Positions 7,522-14,657 of a DNA stretch of 64,000 nt are shown piece after piece. Origin of the DNA: Actinomadura rifamycini DSM 43936 (lineage in GTDB: Bacteria > Actinomycetota > Actinomycetes > Streptosporangiales > Streptosporangiaceae); contig NZ_KE384300.1 of NCBI RefSeq assembly GCF_000425065.1, positions 534,559 through 598,558 on the forward strand, read 5' to 3'. Each line of letters starts with the position of its first letter. The stretch's first letter is position 1. The notes beneath the pieces were generated by a model. It was not told the origin of the DNA, did no database searches, and saw nothing but the letters and a program-made list of their open reading frames with translations. The position numbers and the translations under genes were made by a program.

Positions 7522-9024
7522 TCACAGCGCCGCGTCGACCTCCCGCGCCGCCCGCTCGCCCGACCGGACGGCGCCGTCCATGTAGCCCGTCCAGTAGTCG
7601 GACGTCTCGGTGCCCGCCCAGTGGACGGGCCCGCACGGCGCGCGCAGCGCGGGGCCGAAACCGGTCAGGACGCCCGGCGGCGCGAGCCCGACGGGACCGC
7701 CGCCGCTCCACGTCTCGTTGTCCCACCGCATCATCGCCGTCCCCACCGGGTTCTTCGCCCTGTCGCCGAACAGCCTCCCGAACGACTCCAGCCCCGCCGC
7801 CCGCACCTCCTCCTCGGACGCGGAGTCCAGCCGCCGGACGTTGTCGTGGTTGATGAATCCCATGAGGATCCCGCGCGACCCGTCCGGCGGGCTGTTGTCG
7901 AACGTCACGTCGATCGCGCCGCTGTCCGCCAGCGCCTGCCCGGTGAGGTTCTCCTCCCGCCAGAACGGCGTGTCGTACACCCCGACGAACTTCGCGACCG
8001 AGCCCATCGGGTAGCGCTGCATGAGCTGGGCCCGGGCCGCCGGCAGCCCCGGCGAGAAGTCGATCTTCCCCGCGATCGCCGGGGACATCGCGACGACCGC
8101 CCGCTTCGCCGACACCGTCACGCCGTCCGCCGTCACGGTCACGCCCCCGCCGCCGGTCTCGACCGACCGCACCGGCGCGTTGTAGCGGACGGCGTCGCCG
8201 AGCCGGGCGGCCAGCCGGACCGGCACCTGCTCCGGCCCGCCGGCGAACCGCAGCTCCTGCGCCCCGTCCCGGGTGTTGATCAGCCGGTCGATCGACCCGG
8301 GCTCGTCCGGGTTCCCGGCGGCGGCCGCGTAGTGCAGGACGTACAGCAGCGACACGTCCCGCGACCGCGCCGAGAGCGTCGAGCTGACGAAGACGTCCAT
8401 GAGGAAGCGCGCGCCGGAGCTGAGGGAGTTGGAGCGCGACCAGGTGTGGAACGTCTGCGCGTCCCACTCGTCGGCCTTGGCCGCCTTCCACGGCTCGCCC
8501 ACGGGGACGTCCTCGATCATCCCGCCGAGCCGCAGCAGCGCCAGCTCCAGGTCGATGACGCCCCAGTCCGGCGGGACGGCGCCCAGCAGCCCGTCCGTCG
8601 CGTACAGCGACCGCCGCCCGTTGCGGAAGTAGACGTTGTCGCCCTCGTTGTAGGTCGGAAAGGTCGCGACGCCCATCTCCTCGGCGAGGGCGGCGATGCG
8701 GTCCTGGGTGGGGCCGATGAACTCGGCGCCGCCCTCGGCGGTGGTGCCGTCGCCTAGCGGCAGCCCGTACACCCGGCCGCCGGGCCGGTCGCGGGCCTCG
8801 AGGACGACGACGGACCGGCCCGCCGCGACGAGGTCGCGGGCGGCGGTCAGGCCCGCGAGGCCCGCGCCGACGACCACGACGTCGGCGGACAGGCGGGCGG
8901 CGGACGGCGCGGTGCGGGGCGCGGTGCGGGCGGCCGCGGGAGGCGCGGCGGCCGAGGCGGCGACGGCCCCGGCGGCGGTGAGCGCGCCGGTGCCGAGCAG
9001 GCGGCGGCGACTGACTCCTGTCAC
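7522..9024 (-). CDS. Flavin monoamine oxidase family protein, Tat-exported
   Basis: 500 aa. A twin-arginine signal begins at residue 4: VSRRRLLGTGALTAAGAVAASAAA. The FAD-binding Rossmann motif follows at about 48: VVVVGAGLAGLTAARDLVAAGRSVVVLEARDRPGGRVYG. The C-terminal FAD motif includes PVHWAGTETSDYWTGYMDGAVRSGERAA. It should oxidise an amine outside the membrane with release of aldehyde, ammonia and peroxide; the substrate is unknown. GTG 9024 has AGGAGGG 6 bases upstream. It is convergent with the LLM gene and divergent from pepP. Confidence 0.92.
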   Translation of the reverse strand: MTGVSRRRLLGTGALTAAGAVAASAAAPPAAARTAPRTAPSAARLSADVVVVGAGLAGLTAARDLVAAGRSVVVLEARDRPGGRVYGLPLGDGTTAEGGAEFIGPTQDRIAALAEEMGVATFPTYNEGDNVYFRNGRRSLYATDGLLGAVPPDWGVIDLELALLRLGGMIEDVPVGEPWKAAKADEWDAQTFHTWSRSNSLSSGARFLMDVFVSSTLSARSRDVSLLYVLHYAAAAGNPDEPGSIDRLINTRDGAQELRFAGGPEQVPVRLAARLGDAVRYNAPVRSVETGGGGVTVTADGVTVSAKRAVVAMSPAIAGKIDFSPGLPAARAQLMQRYPMGSVAKFVGVYDTPFWREENLTGQALADSGAIDVTFDNSPPDGSRGILMGFINHDNVRRLDSASEEEVRAAGLESFGRLFGDRAKNPVGTAMMRWDNETWSGGGPVGLAPPGVLTGFGPALRAPCGPVHWAGTETSDYWTGYMDGAVRSGERAAREVDAAL

Positions 9025-9134
9025 GGAATCCCTCCTGGGGGAAGACCAGAGCGGGGGGACGGAAGATCACGCGGCGGCTCACGCTAGCGGCGGCGGACCA
9101 CGAAGTCGAGGCTTCTTCATGTTTCGCGATGCTC

Positions 9135-9140
9135 TAGAGT
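9135..9140 (+). promoter_or_regulatory. -10 element of a leaderless pepP promoter
   Basis: TAGAGT (TAnnnT) ends 6 bases before the ATG at 9147. With this spacing the transcript would start at the start codon. No convincing -35 is visible. Confidence 0.4.
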
Positions 9141-9146
9141 CCTCCC

Positions 9147-10235
9147 ATGGGGGAGACGCACACCGGACGTCGCCGCCGCCTGGCCGAGTACGCCGCCGCG
9201 CACGACGCGGACGCCGTCCTGGTCACCCGGCTCGTCAACGTCCGCTACCTGACCGGGCTCGCCAGCTCCAACGCCGCGCTGCTCGTGCCCGCGGGCGCGC
9301 CCGCCGTGCTCGCCACCGACGCCCGGTACGCCGGGACGGCCGAGCGGATCGCCCCCGAACTGCCGCTGGTCCGCGACCGGAAGACGGCCGCCGCGCTCGT
9401 CGCGCGGGCCGCCGCGGACGGGCACGCCCGGCTCGGCTTCGAACCCCACGCGCTCACCGTCGAGCAGCACACCGCGCTCGACGCGCAGGCCCGCGCGGCC
9501 GGCGTCGCGCTCGTCCCGCTCGCCGGCCGCCCCGTCGAGGAGCTGCGGCGCGTCAAGGACGAGGGGGAGATCGACCTCCTGCGGGAGGCGTGCGCGATCA
9601 CCTGCCGCGCCTTCGACGCCGTGCTCCCCTCGATCGCGCCCGGACGCACCGAACGCGAGATCGCGATCGCGCTCGAGCGCGCCATGGTCGACCTCGGCGC
9701 CGAGGGCCCCGCGTTCGCCTCGATCGTCGCGTCCGGCCCGAACGGCGCCGTCCCGCACCACCGCCCGGGCCCCCGCGAGCTGGAGCGCGGCGACCTGCTC
9801 ACCATGGACTTCGGCGCCCTCTACGGCGGCTACCACGCCGACATGACCCGCACCGTCGCGATCGGCGAGCCCGCCGGGTGGCAGCGCGACCTGTACGGCC
9901 TCGTCCACCGCGCCCAGCTCGCCGGGATCGACGCCGCGCGGCCCGGCGCCGAGACCAAGGCGGTGGACGCCGCCGCCCGCGACGTCGTCAAGGCGGCCGG
10001 GCACGGCGACGACTTCACCCACGGGCTCGGGCACGGCGTGGGCCTCGAGATCCACGAGGCACCGCTCATGGGGTACGACGAGACCGGTAAACTGACGGAC
10101 CGAGTTCCGATCACCGCAGAGCCGGGGGTCTACCTCGCGGGCCGCGGCGGGGTCCGCATCGAGGACACGTTCGTGGTACGGGCGGACGGCCCGGAGCTCC
10201 TCACGACGACGACAAAGGACCTGCTCGTCCTCTAG
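9147..10235 (+). CDS. M24 family Xaa-Pro peptidase
   Basis: 362 aa. The N-terminal creatinase-type domain spans about residues 1-130; the pita-bread catalytic domain follows. The five metal ligands are visible: Asp in TMDFGALYGGY, Asp in HADMTRT, His in GLGHGVGLEIHE, Glu in ITAEPGVYL and Glu in VRIEDTFVV. The enzyme would cleave N-terminal residues next to proline using two metal ions in the cytoplasm. In many actinobacteria this gene sits directly between aroQ and efp. Here it is still followed by efp after 40 bases but separated from aroQ by a 4.2-kb accessory block. Confidence 0.93.
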   Translation: MGETHTGRRRRLAEYAAAHDADAVLVTRLVNVRYLTGLASSNAALLVPAGAPAVLATDARYAGTAERIAPELPLVRDRKTAAALVARAAADGHARLGFEPHALTVEQHTALDAQARAAGVALVPLAGRPVEELRRVKDEGEIDLLREACAITCRAFDAVLPSIAPGRTEREIAIALERAMVDLGAEGPAFASIVASGPNGAVPHHRPGPRELERGDLLTMDFGALYGGYHADMTRTVAIGEPAGWQRDLYGLVHRAQLAGIDAARPGAETKAVDAAARDVVKAAGHGDDFTHGLGHGVGLEIHEAPLMGYDETGKLTDRVPITAEPGVYLAGRGGVRIEDTFVVRADGPELLTTTTKDLLVL

Positions 10236-10275
10236 ACGAGCGCGAACGCGGGTCCGCGACCGGGAGAACAACGCA

Positions 10276-10833
10276 GTGGCGACGACGAACGACCTGAAGA
10301 ACGGCATGACGCTGAACCTCGACGGCCAGCTGTGGACCGTCCTGGAATTCCAGCACGTCAAGCCCGGCAAGGGCGGCGCGTTCGTCCGCACCAAGCTCAA
10401 GAACGTCCTGTCGGGCAAGGTCGTCGACAAGACCTTCAACGCCGGCACCAAGGTCGAGGTGGCCTCCGTCGACAAGCGGGAGATGCAGTACCTCTACCGC
10501 GAGGGCGACGACTTCGTGTTCATGGACACCGAGACCTACGACCAGCCGCAGATTCCGGGCACCGTCGTGGGCGACGCCGCGGACTACCTGCTCCCCGAGC
10601 AGAACGCGGTCATCGCCTTCAACAACGACAATCCGCTGTACGTCGAGCTGCCCGCCGCCGTCGTGCTGGAGATCACCGAGACCGAGCCGGGCCTGCAGGG
10701 CGACCGCTCCACCGGCGGCAGCAAGCCCGCCACGCTGGAGACCGGCGCCCAGATCCAGGTCCCGCTGTTCATCACCACCGGCGAGAAGGTCAAGGTCGAC
10801 ACCCGCTCCGGCGACTACCTCGGCCGCGCCTGA
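10276..10833 (+). CDS. efp: Elongation factor P
   Basis: 185 aa, GTG start after GGGAGA. EF-P relieves ribosome stalling at polyproline. Three domains: KOW-like N-terminal domain (NDLKNGMTLNLDGQLWTVLEFQHVKPGKGGAF), central OB domain, and C-terminal OB domain ending VKVDTRSGDYLGRA. The tip loop is PGKGG with Lys32 at the functional position. Actinobacterial EF-P commonly has PGKGP and works unmodified; here the last loop residue is Gly. No modification enzymes are in the window. The host needs EF-P: ftsZ and ftsI in this window encode long proline-rich tracts. Confidence 0.97.
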   Translation: MATTNDLKNGMTLNLDGQLWTVLEFQHVKPGKGGAFVRTKLKNVLSGKVVDKTFNAGTKVEVASVDKREMQYLYREGDDFVFMDTETYDQPQIPGTVVGDAADYLLPEQNAVIAFNNDNPLYVELPAAVVLEITETEPGLQGDRSTGGSKPATLETGAQIQVPLFITTGEKVKVDTRSGDYLGRA

Positions 10834-10866
10834 CGTCCGCCGGCGAGCGGAGCGAGAGCGAGACAC

Positions 10867-11283
10867 ATGAGCGCGCGCACCAAGGCGCGGAAGCTGGCGC
10901 TGGACATCCTGTTCGCGGCCGAACTCCGCGAGGAGGAGCCGACGGCGGTGCTGGCCGCCCGCGGCCGTCCCAACCAGGACGAGCTGGCGGAGTACCCGCA
11001 CGCCGTACGGCTGATCGAAGGCGTCCAGGAGCGGCGGGAGCGGATCGACGAGCTGCTCGCGACCTACGCCACCGGCTGGACGCTGGAGCGGATGCCGGTC
11101 GTCGACCGCAACATCCTGCGGATGGGCGTGTACGAGCTGCTGTGGGTCGACGACGTCCCGGACGGCGTCGCGGTCAGCGAGGCGGTCGGGCTGGCCACCG
11201 AGCTGTCCACCGACGAGTCCCCGCGGTTCGTCAACGGCCTGCTGTCGCGCCTGCAGCAGCTGAAGCCGTCGCTGGCGCTCTGA
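10867..11283 (+). CDS. nusB: Transcription antitermination factor NusB
   Basis: 138 aa all-helical protein: MSARTKARKLALDILFAAELR, ERMPVVDRNILRMGVYELLWVDDVPDGVAVSEAVGLATELSTDESPRFVNGLLSRL. It binds boxA RNA with S10 (NusE) and supports antitermination in rRNA operons. Length is normal. It follows efp by 33 bases, the usual actinobacterial efp-nusB pair. In many relatives bldD follows; here a methyltransferase gene does. Confidence 0.96.
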   Translation: MSARTKARKLALDILFAAELREEEPTAVLAARGRPNQDELAEYPHAVRLIEGVQERRERIDELLATYATGWTLERMPVVDRNILRMGVYELLWVDDVPDGVAVSEAVGLATELSTDESPRFVNGLLSRLQQLKPSLAL

Positions 11284-11360
11284 CCCGGCCGCGGGCGTCC
11301 CCGTGGGCGCCGTCCCCGCGGCCGGGGTCCGCGCCCGGGGCCGGTGCGCCCGGGAGGTCG

Positions 11361-11377
11361 CGGACGGCCGCCGTCCG
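11361..11377. terminator. Possible terminator hairpin after nusB
   Basis: CGGACGG-CCG-CCGTCCG, 7-bp arms with a 3-base loop, without a T-tract. It lies 78 bases after nusB and directly upstream of the -10 (TAGGGT, 11384-11389) of the next gene, so it may end efp-nusB transcription. Confidence 0.35.
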
Positions 11378-11397
11378 GACGACTAGGGTGGGGTGCG

Positions 11398-12183
11398 ATG
11401 AGCGACGTTAGGGGAGTGGCCGTGGCCGGCCGGCAACTGAAGCGGACACGGGGCGGCGGCCGCGTGCGCAACGCCGTCCTGTGGGAGGCGCTGCGCTCGG
11501 TCCTGGAGCGGATCACCCCGGAGGCCGGGGCGAGCGACATCGTGGACGTGGGCGGCGGGACCGGCGGCTTCGCCGTGCCGCTCGCCGAACTCGGGCACCG
11601 CGTCACCGTCGTGGACGCCAACCCGGACGCGCTCGCCGCGCTGGAGCGCCGCGCCGCCGAGTCCGGGGTGCGGGTCCGCGCCGTCCAGGGCGACGCCGTC
11701 GACCTGCCCGACCTGCTCGGGCCCGACGCCGCCGACCTCGTCCTGTGCCACAGCGTGCTCGAGTACGTCGACGACCCGGCGGCGGCGACGGCGGCGCTCA
11801 CCGCGACCGTCCGGCCCGGCGGGTCGGTCAGCCTGCTCGCGGCGGGGCAGCTCGCCGCGGCGCTGTCCCGCGCGGTCGGCGGGCACTTCGACGACGCCCG
11901 GCGGGTCCTGGCGGACGCGTCCGGGCGGTGGGGCGACGGCGACCGGACGCCCCGCCGGTTCACCCGGGAGACGCTGACGGCCCTCGCCGAGGGCGCCGGC
12001 CTGCGGGTCGCCGAGTTGCACGGCGTGCGGATCTTCGCCGACCTGGTGCCGGGCGGGATCTCCGACGGCGACAGCGACTCCGCCGAGGCGCTGCTCGCGC
12101 TGGAGTCCGTCGCCGCCGTCCACCCCGTCCTGCGCGACCTGGCCGCCCAGCTGCACCTCGTCGCCGACAAGCCGGCGGCCTGA
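11398..12183 (+). CDS. Class I SAM-dependent methyltransferase
   Basis: 261 aa. Motif I is clear: IVDVGGGTGGFAVPLAELGHRVTVVDANPDALAALERRA (about residues 46-84), followed by GDAVDLPDLLGPDAADLVLCHSVLEYVDDP (motifs II-III). The fold is that of small-molecule or RNA Rossmann methyltransferases. The substrate is unknown. ATG 11398 is chosen over an upstream ATG at 11344; TAGGGT ends 8 bases before it, so it may be leaderless. It is followed after 32 bases by dinB on the same strand. Confidence 0.88.
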   Translation: MSDVRGVAVAGRQLKRTRGGGRVRNAVLWEALRSVLERITPEAGASDIVDVGGGTGGFAVPLAELGHRVTVVDANPDALAALERRAAESGVRVRAVQGDAVDLPDLLGPDAADLVLCHSVLEYVDDPAAATAALTATVRPGGSVSLLAAGQLAAALSRAVGGHFDDARRVLADASGRWGDGDRTPRRFTRETLTALAEGAGLRVAELHGVRIFADLVPGGISDGDSDSAEALLALESVAAVHPVLRDLAAQLHLVADKPAA

Positions 12184-12215
12184 GCGCCGGTGCGAACCTC
12201 CCGCGGAGTCGTCCC

Positions 12216-13481
12216 GTGAGCCGCAAGCAGCAGCTCCACCGGCCCGGCCCGCAACCCGGGCCGCCCGCCGACGACACCGGCTGCGCGATCCTGCACGTCG
12301 ACATGGACGCGTTCTTCGTGAGCGTCGAGCTGCTGGACCGCCCCGAGCTGCGCGGCCGCCCGGTGATCGTGGGCGGCGCGGGCGCGCGCGGGGTGGTGTC
12401 GGCGGCGTCCTACGAGGCCCGCGAGTACGGGGTGCACTCGGCGATGCCGATGACGCGCGCGCGGCGGCTGTGCCCGCACGCGGTCGTCCTGCCGGTGAGC
12501 CACGGCAAGTACTCCCGGGTGTCGGCGTCGGTGTTCGAGCTGTTCCGGTCGGTGACGCCGCTGGTGGAGCCGCTGTCGCTGGACGAGGCGTTCCTGGACG
12601 TCTCCGGGGCGGTGCGGCGGCTCGGGCGGCCGGCCGAGATCGCCCGGAGCATCCGCGAGCAGGTCCGCGCCCAGCAGGGCATCACGTGCTCGGTGGGCGT
12701 GGCGAGCACCAAGTTCGTCGCCAAGCTCGCCTCCACCCGCTGCAAGCCGGACGGGCTGCTCGTCGTGCCCGCCGACGGCGTCGTCGAGTTCCTGCACCCG
12801 CTGCCCGTCGCGGCCCTGTGGGGCGTGGGGGAGCGGACCGAGCAGGCGCTCGCCCGCCTCGGGCTGCGGACGGTCGGGCAGCTCGCGCAGGTCCCCGTCG
12901 CGACCCTCCAGCGGGAGCTGGGCAACGCGCTGGGCGCCCACCTGCACGAGTTGGCGTGGGGCCGCGACCCCCGCGACGTCGTCGCGCACAGCCCCGACAA
13001 GAGCGTCGGCGCCGAGGAGACGTTCGAGACCGACGTGGACGACCCCGAGGTGATCCGCCGGGAGCTGCTGCGGCTCGCCGAGCGGGTCGGCGAGCGGCTG
13101 CGCGCGGGCGGGCACGCGGCACGCACCGTGAGCGTCAAACTGCGGATGGCGAACTTCAAGACGATCACCCGCTCCCGCACCCTCGCGGAGCCCACCGACC
13201 TCGCTCGTGTGATCTACATCACAGCGTGCGGGCTCTATGAGGGGGCCGGGCTGGAACGGGTACGACTCCGCTTGGTCGGGGTGCGGGCGGAGAACCTGCT
13301 CCCCGCCGGCGAGGCCCCCCGTCAGCTCGCCCTCGACGAACCGGAGAGCGGATGGCGTGAGGCCGAGCGAGCCATGGACCAGGTCGCACACCGGTTCGGC
13401 CGCGGCGCGGTCCGCCCCGCCGCGCTCGTCCGGCGTGCGGAGGACGGTGACGGACGTGACGGTGGTGACGGGAGACGATGA
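12216..13481 (+). CDS. dinB: DNA polymerase IV (Y-family)
   Basis: 421 aa translesion polymerase. Catalytic acidic residues are in ILHVDMDAFFVSVE and LSLDEAFLDVSG. The HhH/little-finger part includes TCSVGVASTKFVAKLASTRCKPDGL, LWGVGERTEQALARLGLRTVGQLA and KSVGAEETFETDV. The C-terminus is GC-rich with ALDEPESGWREAERAMDQVAHRFGRGAVRPA; I do not see a clear QLxLF clamp motif (APRQLALDE is the nearest). GTG 12216 gives the family's usual distance to HVDMDAF. It is separated from the methyltransferase by 32 bases. Confidence 0.95.
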   Translation: MSRKQQLHRPGPQPGPPADDTGCAILHVDMDAFFVSVELLDRPELRGRPVIVGGAGARGVVSAASYEAREYGVHSAMPMTRARRLCPHAVVLPVSHGKYSRVSASVFELFRSVTPLVEPLSLDEAFLDVSGAVRRLGRPAEIARSIREQVRAQQGITCSVGVASTKFVAKLASTRCKPDGLLVVPADGVVEFLHPLPVAALWGVGERTEQALARLGLRTVGQLAQVPVATLQRELGNALGAHLHELAWGRDPRDVVAHSPDKSVGAEETFETDVDDPEVIRRELLRLAERVGERLRAGGHAARTVSVKLRMANFKTITRSRTLAEPTDLARVIYITACGLYEGAGLERVRLRLVGVRAENLLPAGEAPRQLALDEPESGWREAERAMDQVAHRFGRGAVRPAALVRRAEDGDGRDGGDGRR

Positions 13482-13628
13482 AGAAACACGGTGAAGTGTC
13501 CGAACGGCCCCGCACGGCGGGCCGTCCGCTTTCGTCCGCCCGTCAGTGCTCGTATTCTGGGCATATCACCGTTGACGTTCCCGTCCTGCACCGGATACCC
13601 CGTCGCGGGGCTGTCGTTGGGAGGCGCC

Positions 13629-14057
13629 GTGCCGCTGTCTGAGCACGAGCAGCGCATGCTCGAACAGATCGAGCAGCAGCTGTACGCCGAGGATCCGAAA
13701 TTCGCGCACGCGGTCCGCTCGACCAACCCGCAGGTCCACTACAAGCGGCGGATCGTCAAGTCCGCCGTCGGTTTCGTCGTGGGCGTCGGCGTGCTGATGG
13801 CCGGACTCGTGATCAATGCGGGGGCGGCCACCATCGCGATCAGCGTGGCCGGCTTCCTGCTCATGCTGGCCTCCTCCCTGTGGGCCCTCACGAGCTGGAA
13901 GCGGATGGCCGGCATCGGCGACGAGCCCGCCCGGCCGAGCCGCCGCGGACGCGAGGGGCGGCAGGGCGGCCGCCAGAACCGCCAGGACCGCCCGAAGGGC
14001 TCCTTCATGGAACGCATGGAAGAGCGCTGGCGCCGCCGCACCGAGGGCGACTACTGA
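13629..14057 (+). CDS. DUF3040 membrane protein
   Basis: 142 aa. It opens with the DUF3040 signature PLSEHEQRMLEQIEQQLYAEDPKFAHAVR, then two membrane segments (about residues 47-68 and 70-90: VGFVVGVGVLMAGLVINAG, ATIAISVAGFLLMLASSLWAL). A basic cytoplasmic tail follows, RRGREGRQGGRQNRQDRPKG, ending MEERWRRRTEGDY. The family is actinobacterial and of unknown function, often near the dcw cluster as here. GTG 13629 starts at PLSEHEQ exactly where the family begins; GGGAGGC lies 5 bases upstream. Confidence 0.9.
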   Translation: MPLSEHEQRMLEQIEQQLYAEDPKFAHAVRSTNPQVHYKRRIVKSAVGFVVGVGVLMAGLVINAGAATIAISVAGFLLMLASSLWALTSWKRMAGIGDEPARPSRRGREGRQGGRQNRQDRPKGSFMERMEERWRRRTEGDY

Positions 14058-14101
14058 GCCCGGGCGCGGACCCGGAACCCGCCTCCGCGCCACGGCACTC
14101 C

Positions 14102-14134
14102 CGGAACCCGGGCGGCACCGCCGCCCGGGTTCCG
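14102..14134. terminator. Bidirectional terminator hairpin
   Basis: CGGAACCCGGGCGGC at 14102-14116 pairs perfectly with 14120-14134 across an ACC loop (15-bp arms). It lies between the convergent DUF3040 gene (ends 14057) and the transglutaminase remnant (ends 14142). Confidence 0.8.
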
Positions 14135-14141
14135 CGCATCG

Positions 14142-14657
14142 TCACCCGCGCCGGACCCGCTCGCCCAGCGCCCGCAGCCGCGCCACCGGACCGTCCGGCC
14201 GGGCCGCCAGCGCCGCCACCCGGTCCCCGGCCGACCGCAGCGTCCCGCGCGCCTCCGCCAGCGTCGACGGCGGCAGCAGCCGCGCCCGCAGCCGCGCGCG
14301 CCGCCCGGCCGCCGCCGCGACCGCGTCCCGCACCGTCCGGACGTCCGCCCGCAGCCGCTCCGGCGGCTCCGCCGAGCGCCGCCGCGAGTACCGCGCCAGC
14401 TCCTCCGCGCGGGCGATCCGGCGCAGCGCCTGCGCGCCCGCCGCGTCCAGCTCCAGCACCTCTCCGAGCCGCCGCGCCGCCGCGCGCGGCGAGTCCCCGG
14501 CGCGCCACTCCAGCCCGTGGTCCAGGGCGTCCGCGCGCAGCTCCCGCCACGCCGCGTGCGCCGCGTCCGCCGGATCCTGCGCCCGGGAGCCCGCGCCCGC
14601 CGCGCCCGGCCCGGCGGGCGGCGCGCCGGGCGCGCCGTCACACCTGACCCCCCCCGC
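14142..14657 (-). pseudogene. Out-of-frame C-terminal part of the transglutaminase-like protein
   Basis: This frame encodes about 170 residues, including DPADAAHAAWRELRADALDHGLEWRAGDSPRAAARRLGEVLEL and AEELARYSRR. This is the soluble C-terminal domain normally fused to the DUF3488/transglutaminase-like membrane protein of actinobacteria. It has no plausible start of its own. It begins exactly at a run of eight G on the coding strand (14648-14655), where the upstream gene ends 5 codons later. Removing one G would join the two into one protein of about 848 aa. Either a real frameshift or a sequencing indel in the homopolymer explains it. Confidence 0.75.
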
